Source: a virus. From it: a stretch of DNA of 39,790 nucleotides. The translations under genes and the position numbers were made by a program. Where the stretch lies: IMG/VR virus record IMGVR_UViG_3300042691_014559, positions 1-39,790 of that record. One strand, 5' to 3'. The notes below the pieces were generated by a model. The model was not told where the DNA came from. It made no database searches and saw only the letters and a program-made list of their open reading frames with translations. This document shows positions 36,155 to 39,790 of this stretch, one piece after another (the stretch's first letter is position 1; each line of letters begins with the position of its first letter).

Positions 36155-36558
36155 TTGTTAAGTTGGAGAGTGGGGACGGGCATACCACCTTCGGTGGGAA
36201 CATAAATGGTCACGTTACCATTCTTGGCACCATCTTCAATACCAGTGATATACAGATACTGAAGATACTCGCGGTTATCCTTCAGGCTATCACCAATGAT
36301 TTGGTTTGCTTTTGCAACACCAGTAGCACGAATGATTTCAGCATCAGCAAGTTGTTGAGCAGAATCTTTCTTTGCTTGTGCTTCAAGAACTGCTACCTGG
36401 CGAGTATATTCTGCCTTTTGTAGTTCTGCTTTACCAGCAAGAGATTGTTGCCACACATTGTATTGTGGACCACCAATAAAGATGAGACCACCAATCAAAA
36501 CCACACCGCCAACAAGCAGAATAGCAGAGGGGTCAATAAATCCGTTTTGTTGTTTCAT
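36151..36558 (-). CDS. Prohibitin/stomatin-like membrane protein, short (135 aa)
   Basis: After MKQQNGFIDPSA comes a membrane helix (ILLVGGVVLIGGLIFIGGP). A long alanine-rich helix follows (KAELQKAEYTRQVAVLEAQA, KKDSAQQLADAEIIRATGVA, KANQIIGDSL), ending in LQYLYITGIEDG and VTIYVPTEGGMPVP. This is the layout of the C-terminal half of SPFH (prohibitin/stomatin) proteins: the EAQAKKD...A.G.A.A coil and the closing strand. The SPFH barrel itself is missing. SPFH proteins form ring-shaped membrane scaffolds that bind proteases such as FtsH. The phage version might modulate host FtsH or stabilise membranes during infection. Confidence 0.65.
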   Translation of the reverse strand: MKQQNGFIDPSAILLVGGVVLIGGLIFIGGPQYNVWQQSLAGKAELQKAEYTRQVAVLEAQAKKDSAQQLADAEIIRATGVAKANQIIGDSLKDNREYLQYLYITGIEDGAKNGNVTIYVPTEGGMPVPTLQLNK

Positions 36559-36746
36559 TTAGAAGAACCTCCAGAGTTGTAAGTAATCATATTAGCAAGC
36601 AGAACAATCAGAAAGTTCTGCCAAATTGACAGTGAAACACTAAACCAAGACAGAATGATTCCAAGAATCCATGCTTGGAAGAACAGTCCTGCCGTAGCAA
36701 GGACAATTACTCCAAAAGCAACACCGAGAGCAGTAGAAGTTTTCAT
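36555..36746 (-). CDS. Small membrane protein (63 aa), two helices
   Basis: MKTSTALGVAFGVIVLATAG, LFFQAW, then ILGIILSWFSVSLSIWQNFL and IVLLANMITYN. Nearly the whole protein is hydrophobic, with two or three membrane segments and a short polar end (SGGSSK). It starts the membrane gene run and overlaps the prohibitin-like gene by 4 bases. Holin-like activity is possible but there is no direct evidence. Confidence 0.6.
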   Translation of the reverse strand: MKTSTALGVAFGVIVLATAGLFFQAWILGIILSWFSVSLSIWQNFLIVLLANMITYNSGGSSK

Positions 36747-36749
36747 AGA

Positions 36750-37190
36750 TCAAACAGCAAGAGCAGCAGAGGGGATTTCAACGACTTCGGGAAGTTTTTG
36801 TTCATAACAATTCATATTATAGCACACCCATTCACCGTTGCGGAAGACATAGTGGTACTCTTCACCATTATCGGGAAGAAGATACTCTGCAAGGTCAGCA
36901 TCAAGGCGAGGAGGAGTATCTTCACCACGCTCAGAGTAGTATTGGGGACCGTATTCTTGCACTTTGTTGGAATATGAACCCCCAAACTCATTGGGACGAT
37001 CAACCCAGCGTTCTTCAGACCAGCAAGAACTCATGTCACCACCGTCAATCAGTTCGGCAACTTTTTGACGAGTGTTGTAATGAGTCTTCAGGATACGACC
37101 CAACCACTCAGGATAACCATCCCAGTGATGATACACAGAAAGTACAGAACCATTCTTAAGTTCGATACCAATTCGTGCTCGGGTTGCCAT
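36750..37190 (-). CDS. Conserved phage hypothetical protein (146 aa)
   Basis: MATRARIGIELKNGSVLSVY, then HHWDGYPEWLGRILKTHYNT and RQKVAELIDGGDMSSCW. The HHWDGYPEWLG phrase with a downstream GGDMS and YHYVFRNGEWVCYN is familiar from a family found in many phages and some bacteria, with no assigned role. The fold is alpha/beta. It starts 18 bases beyond repeat copy 16, which itself follows a terminator, so this gene is the first in a new transcription unit reaching to 35749. Confidence 0.75.
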   Translation of the reverse strand: MATRARIGIELKNGSVLSVYHHWDGYPEWLGRILKTHYNTRQKVAELIDGGDMSSCWSEERWVDRPNEFGGSYSNKVQEYGPQYYSERGEDTPPRLDADLAEYLLPDNGEEYHYVFRNGEWVCYNMNCYEQKLPEVVEIPSAALAV

Positions 37191-37207
37191 TTCAAGTTCG
37201 TTGCTTA

Positions 37208-37244
37208 CATTACTAGGACACTTTAGAGGTGAGTAATTTTAATT
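37208..37244 (-). repeat. Intergenic junction element, copy 16
   Basis: CATTACTAGGACACTTT, then AGAGGTGAGTAATTTTAATT. This copy lies 4 kb from the others and directly downstream of a terminator. It is the only candidate promoter region for the 146-residue gene, which begins 18 bases on. Confidence 0.88.
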
Positions 37245-37248
37245 CCAA

Positions 37249-37274
37249 GAAAAAAGGTGCCCTTTTGGACACCT
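37249..37274 (-). terminator. Rho-independent terminator, minus strand
   Basis: On the minus strand AGGTG and CACCT, with an inner CC/GG pairing, are followed by a run of six T. It is five bases behind the stop of the 54-residue gene and five bases ahead of repeat copy 16. Confidence 0.88.
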
Positions 37275-37278
37275 CAGA

Positions 37279-37443
37279 TCAACCACCCTTTTCTCTTAAG
37301 CTACGCACAAGATATTCAGTAAACTCTTCCATTTTTTCTGGAACTACAGCAGCGGGACGTTGATTGATTACATTTTTAAGTGCAGTCATTTCTTTAAACT
37401 CTTCGTCTGTCAAATTTGCGTTTCCTTTTGAAGGAAGGGTCAT
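37279..37443 (-). CDS. Hypothetical protein (54 aa)
   Basis: I chose ATG at 37443 (MTLPSKGNANLTDEEFKEMT) because GGGAG lies 7 bases upstream; the frame extends to 37479 without support. The C-terminal half is helical and charged (VPEKMEEFTEYLVRSLREKG). Minus-strand TTAAATAAT near 37480 is a weak late-type motif. The function is unknown. Confidence 0.6.
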   Translation of the reverse strand: MTLPSKGNANLTDEEFKEMTALKNVINQRPAAVVPEKMEEFTEYLVRSLREKGG

Positions 37444-37535
37444 ACTCTTGCTCCCGTGATTATTCTCATATCCTAACATTATTTAAGGGAGATGTTATGT
37501 TTCTTAATATTCTCTTTGGGATTGATTAACAGTTC

Positions 37536-37766
37536 TTAACTAAAGAAAGTCCCAAATGATCCTTTATCTTCCCCAAAACCCTTCATTCTATCCTCCAGTT
37601 TATCTAGAAGTTGATCAGTCTTAATTAGACTATCAATGCGACAAATCATTTCAGAAATCTCACGCGAAACAAAAGGTTTTTCTTGGCGTGCAGCATATGC
37701 TAAAGCATTGCGGAGATTTGCTTCTGCTTCCTTTAAACTTTGCTCTACTGAGTCACTTAGTGCCAT
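37536..37766 (-). CDS. Hypothetical helical protein (76 aa)
   Basis: MALSDSVEQSLKEAEANLRN, then ALAYAARQEKPFVSREISEM and ICRIDSLIKTDQLLDKLEDR. All-helical with an Ala/Glu-rich start and a Gly/Phe-rich tail (GFGEDKGSFGTFFS). It overlaps the AbrB-like gene by 14 bases. The function is unknown. Confidence 0.65.
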   Translation of the reverse strand: MALSDSVEQSLKEAEANLRNALAYAARQEKPFVSREISEMICRIDSLIKTDQLLDKLEDRMKGFGEDKGSFGTFFS

Positions 37767-38313
37767 TTACTTTCCTCAATTCAAAACTACCGTCATTACG
37801 ATCAATCCATTCTACAGTATCACCTTCTTTAAGTCCAGCACGTTCAAGTAAATCATCAGGAAAATTTACATAACATTCTCCAGTCAATCCGTCAACTTGA
37901 ACAGGAAGTTGCCACTTTACAACTTTATCTTTAGTGGGATAAATGTCTCCATCTTCACTCACAAATACCTCTTTATTGTAATACTCCGCTTCCCTCAATT
38001 CATACTCAACTGTATTATTACTTTCCCAAAAATCATTCCAAGCACCCTGACACTCTGGTGAAGAATCATTTTTATCACAACTTAAAATTTTATCTACGCT
38101 ATCATCATACTTCTTAACTTTTCCCTCACCATTACCATTCAGCAATGCAAGAAGTTCATATGCTTCGGATGTTTTTTGTTTATAAGTGTAATAGTTCTCC
38201 TTAACTACGCCAACAATCAAATCATAAATCTCATGCGGTGTTGCTTCACCTGCAGACATTGCATCATGCAACCAATTCTCAAGATTTTCAAGAGAATACT
38301 TTTTATAATCCAT
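37753..38313 (-). CDS. AbrB/SpoVT-like C-terminal domain protein (186 aa)
   Basis: Start ATG at 38313 (MDYKKYSLENLENWLHDAMS). The N-terminal 120 residues are helical and acidic. The C-terminal part, VNFPDDLLERAGLKEGDTVE then WIDRNDGSFELRKV, has the swapped-hairpin pattern of AbrB, MazE and SpoVT domains, including the (P/L)xDLLxxxGLKxGDxVE core. Such domains bind DNA as dimers, so this may be a transcription factor or antitoxin-like protein. No toxin partner is seen next to it. Confidence 0.65.
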   Translation of the reverse strand: MDYKKYSLENLENWLHDAMSAGEATPHEIYDLIVGVVKENYYTYKQKTSEAYELLALLNGNGEGKVKKYDDSVDKILSCDKNDSSPECQGAWNDFWESNNTVEYELREAEYYNKEVFVSEDGDIYPTKDKVVKWQLPVQVDGLTGECYVNFPDDLLERAGLKEGDTVEWIDRNDGSFELRKVNGTK

Positions 38314-38315
38314 AA

Positions 38316-38519
38316 TCAATCTTTGGGTTTAGGTTTAGAGCAATCGTGACAATAGTAAGAGAAACCATCGCGAAAGTATTTTACTACCTGATAGTGATCT
38401 TTGTCAAGTGGTTTTTCCACTCCACATTTATCACAGATCCTTGTCTTTCTTGATGGACTTTCGGATTCTTTTGAGTTCTTTGAGTTCGTATTTAATATTT
38501 TTATAAGCCGTGTCAGCAT
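38316..38519 (-). CDS. Zinc-ribbon protein (67 aa)
   Basis: I chose ATG at 38519 because GGAGG lies 8 bases upstream. It reads MLTRLIKILNTNSKNSKESE and then a CDKCG, 17-residue loop, CHDC ribbon, a Cys4 zinc-binding pair (CxxC-CxxC). The end is SKPKPKD. The first 30 codons overlap the 59-residue gene in another frame by 89 bases, so either the overlap is real or translation begins later at a non-ATG codon. A DNA- or RNA-binding role is plausible. Confidence 0.6.
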   Translation of the reverse strand: MLTRLIKILNTNSKNSKESESPSRKTRICDKCGVEKPLDKDHYQVVKYFRDGFSYYCHDCSKPKPKD

Positions 38520-38610
38520 CAAATTTACCTCCAATTTCCATTGCAATAATAATGTCTACTCTCGTACCAAAATGAGCTAGTGCTTTTTCAAAGTCGTCAA
38601 GTTCATACAT
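38431..38610 (-). CDS. Hypothetical charged protein (59 aa)
   Basis: ATG at 38610 (MYELDDFEKALAHFGTRVDI), overlapping the stop of the coiled-coil gene upstream. It contains IIAMEIGGKFDADTAYKNIK and a basic C-terminal helix, ELKELKRIRKSIKKDKDL. Mostly helical. It shares 89 bases with the zinc-ribbon gene in another frame. The function is unknown. Confidence 0.6.
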   Translation of the reverse strand: MYELDDFEKALAHFGTRVDIIIAMEIGGKFDADTAYKNIKYELKELKRIRKSIKKDKDL

Positions 38611-38830
38611 TTTTTTTATTCCAATTTTCAAGAGTTAGTATATCTATACGGGCATCAACTGCGTCAATTGAATTTGAAAGTTCATAAAAGCAATTACTAT
38701 TTTCCACATTTTCTGCTTCAAGAACTTCAATACGTTCTTGCAACTCTATCAGTTTGGAATACACGTCAACTTCTTCCACAATCGGTTTTTCATTTGGTGA
38801 CACAAACCATTTAATAAACTTTCTAATCAT
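38603..38830 (-). CDS. Coiled-coil protein with amphipathic N-terminus (75 aa)
   Basis: Start ATG at 38830 (MIRKFIKWFVSPNEKPIVEE), overlapping the end of the 59-residue CxxC gene. The first ten residues are amphipathic and basic and could lie on a membrane. Heptads follow: KLIELQERIEVLEAENVENS, then LSNSIDAVDARIDILTLEN. A membrane-tethered coiled coil is likely. Confidence 0.6.
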   Translation of the reverse strand: MIRKFIKWFVSPNEKPIVEEVDVYSKLIELQERIEVLEAENVENSNCFYELSNSIDAVDARIDILTLENWNKKNV

Positions 38831-39002
38831 TATCAAGAAGTCCAACAGATTTCAAATAACGTCTATATGCCATAAAACGCCCCAAAGATGGTTGTCCTGG
38901 GGCATCTAATTGGTGACAAATCTCACAATAACATAACCACTCGTACCAAGGAGTAGTTTTATCAAGAACGTGATAAGGATATTCTACAGTAGTTCCTTCC
39001 AA
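38823..39002 (-). CDS. Hypothetical CxxC protein (59 aa), TTG start
   Basis: TTG at 39002 is preceded by AGGAG at 7 bases; no ATG lies nearby. From the TTG it reads MEGTTVEYPYHVLDKTTPWY, then EWLCYCEICHQLDAPGQPSL and GRFMAYRRYLKSVGLLDND. The CYCEIC segment with CxxC could bind zinc or a metal cluster together with H36, or be a redox motif. It overlaps neighbours at both ends (18 bases upstream, 8 downstream). Confidence 0.55.
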   Translation of the reverse strand: MEGTTVEYPYHVLDKTTPWYEWLCYCEICHQLDAPGQPSLGRFMAYRRYLKSVGLLDND

Positions 39003-39157
39003 AATTGCTCTCCTTTTTGCAATGCTAATACAACAGTTGTATGTTCTCGTGCGTGTCTATCAAGGTCTTTTTCTTGGAAGTAAATGTTAGACCTTTCTAC
39101 AGCACAGCGAAAGATATTTGCCCAGAATTGTTGATTAGGTGTTAGACGCATTTTCAT
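38984..39157 (-). CDS. Hypothetical basic helical protein (57 aa)
   Basis: ATG at 39157 to TAG at 38984. MKMRLTPNQQFWANIFRCAV, then ERSNIYFQEKDLDRHAREHT and VLALQKGEQFWKELL. Helical with mixed charge; an N-terminal membrane signal is absent. It overlaps the 55-residue gene by 23 bases and the TTG-started gene by 19. The function is unknown. Confidence 0.6.
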   Translation of the reverse strand: MKMRLTPNQQFWANIFRCAVERSNIYFQEKDLDRHAREHTTVVLALQKGEQFWKELL

Positions 39158-39302
39158 TTTTCAAATCTGGGTGCGGAGCATAAAGAGGTCCAGGGTAGTT
39201 ACCAGAAAAATTTGCAAGTTCTTGAACTGCTTTTACAGTTTCTTCAGTCTCTTCCCACTCCCAAGAGTTTCCATTTTTATCTACAAAATTGCGTGTTGTC
39301 AT
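39135..39302 (-). CDS. Hypothetical acidic protein (55 aa)
   Basis: ATG at 39302 overlaps the TGA of the 72-residue gene by 4 bases (ATGA). MTTRNFVDKNGNSWEWEETE, then ETVKAVQELANFSGNYPGPL and YAPHPDLKNENASNT. The phrase DKNGNSWEWEETEET resembles the start of other short phage proteins that bind or mimic nucleic acid, but no family can be named. Confidence 0.6.
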   Translation of the reverse strand: MTTRNFVDKNGNSWEWEETEETVKAVQELANFSGNYPGPLYAPHPDLKNENASNT

Positions 39303-39517
39303 AGTTTTCCTCCAACTTCTCCAGAATAACTCTTCTCAGCTGATTTGTCAAATTCACCTTCTTGTTTTGCTTTCAAATACCAACGTGTTGCCCCGACACA
39401 TTCTTTTTCAGTTAGTGAAGTGATAATTCCACTACCATCAGGATAATGTGATTGCCATAGTCCATACTTTTTCTGCTCCACATAGAAAGCATCGTCGTCA
39501 TAAAACTGTTTACTCAT
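39299..39517 (-). CDS. Hypothetical protein (72 aa)
   Basis: MSKQFYDDDAFYVEQKKYGL, then WQSHYPDGSGIITSLTEKEC and VGATRWYLKAKQEGEF. The YGLWQSHYPDGSGIITSLTE segment, quoted here only in part, forms a likely beta hairpin. The C-terminal region is a helix (ECVGATRWYLKAKQEG) with a glycine-rich end. It overlaps the stop of the 49-residue gene. The function is unknown. Confidence 0.65.
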   Translation of the reverse strand: MSKQFYDDDAFYVEQKKYGLWQSHYPDGSGIITSLTEKECVGATRWYLKAKQEGEFDKSAEKSYSGEVGGKL

Positions 39518-39659
39518 AATGACTTAGTTGCCTCTGTAGTTCTACTTGTGTTGAAATCAGTTTACTGTATAAAAACTCTTGATATTCATTACCTTCCAAT
39601 AGTTTTGTAAGGTTATCAATCTGCATTAAAGCAAGAATGAGTTTAGTTTTATCATTCAT
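39510..39659 (-). CDS. Hypothetical helical protein (49 aa)
   Basis: ATG at 39659 to TAA at 39510. MNDKTKLILALMQIDNLTKL, then LEGNEYQEFLYSKLISTQVE and LQRQLSHYE. It is predicted to form two helices with coiled-coil character and resembles small phage proteins of the same size and pattern. It overlaps both neighbours by 4-8 bases. Confidence 0.6.
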   Translation of the reverse strand: MNDKTKLILALMQIDNLTKLLEGNEYQEFLYSKLISTQVELQRQLSHYE

Positions 39660-39790
39660 TGTCTTTCAGTTTCTGAAGATGTTCCATAATGACTTTGATG
39701 AAGTCGTCTTCAGTCCAGGTGTTGAGAATACTTTCAGTAGGAGAAGTTTCATCCCAGGAGATAGTGAACGATCCGTCTTCATTTTCAGTT
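39652..39790 (-). CDS. Acidic hypothetical protein, N-terminus outside the window
   Basis: The frame is open from the right edge to TGA at 39652, giving the last 45 residues. These read TENEDGSFTISWDETSPTES, then ILNTWTEDDFIKVIMEHLQK. The pattern (acidic, one strand, a C-terminal helix) is shared with other small proteins here. The stop overlaps the next ATG. Start and function cannot be told. Confidence 0.55.
   Translation of the reverse strand, partial: TENEDGSFTISWDETSPTESILNTWTEDDFIKVIMEHLQKLKDNE

Overview
The window looks like a piece of a T4-like cyanophage genome (a myovirus of marine Synechococcus or Prochlorococcus). Three things point there: AT-rich DNA with genes packed on one strand; T4-type baseplate genes 25 and 6 followed by a giant cyanophage-style tail protein; and T4-type late promoter motifs (CTAAATA or TATAAATA) in front of virion genes. 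Every gene I can support lies on the minus strand, so transcription runs from high to low coordinates.

Region 1 (1-17749) is the late structural module. Read 5' to 3' on the minus strand it holds a small conserved gene, gp25, gp6, a 4190-residue baseplate/tail protein, a 512-residue repetitive fibre-like protein, a LamG/lectin-like protein and a truncated tail protein at the left edge. Region 2 (17761-19957) holds a conserved 220-residue protein, a 46-residue basic protein, a GT-A type glycosyltransferase and small genes. Region 3 (19958-21850) is a control region. It has host-type TTGACA-N17 promoters on both strands, a GC-rich palindrome, a perfect 17-bp inverted repeat and a gene-free AT-rich stretch.

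Region 4 (20186-33006, with an outlying copy at 37208) is a dense array of about 45 small accessory genes. Many overlap by 1-4 bases. At least 16 gene junctions carry the same 37-base sequence, which usually contains the stop of the upstream gene and the start, or near-start, of the downstream gene. Recognisable proteins here are a DEAH-type SF2 helicase and a KxDG nucleotidyltransferase/ligase-fold protein; most of the rest are unknown small acidic or membrane proteins of the kind T4-like phages use for host takeover.

Region 5 (31633-39790) mixes more small genes with two basic proteins whose N-termini resemble the T4 capsid-targeting sequence, a free-standing GIY-YIG homing endonuclease with a late promoter, a run of five small membrane proteins (one prohibitin-like), an AbrB-like protein, a zinc-ribbon protein and overlapping tiny genes to the right edge.

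The main candidates for something undescribed are the 16-copy intergenic element (a probable mobile promoter/junction cassette, comparable in concept to the PeSL cassettes of T4-type phages but different in sequence), the two putative packaged internal head proteins, and the control region with a plus-strand promoter that faces no gene. All calls come from reading the sequence; no database search was run.
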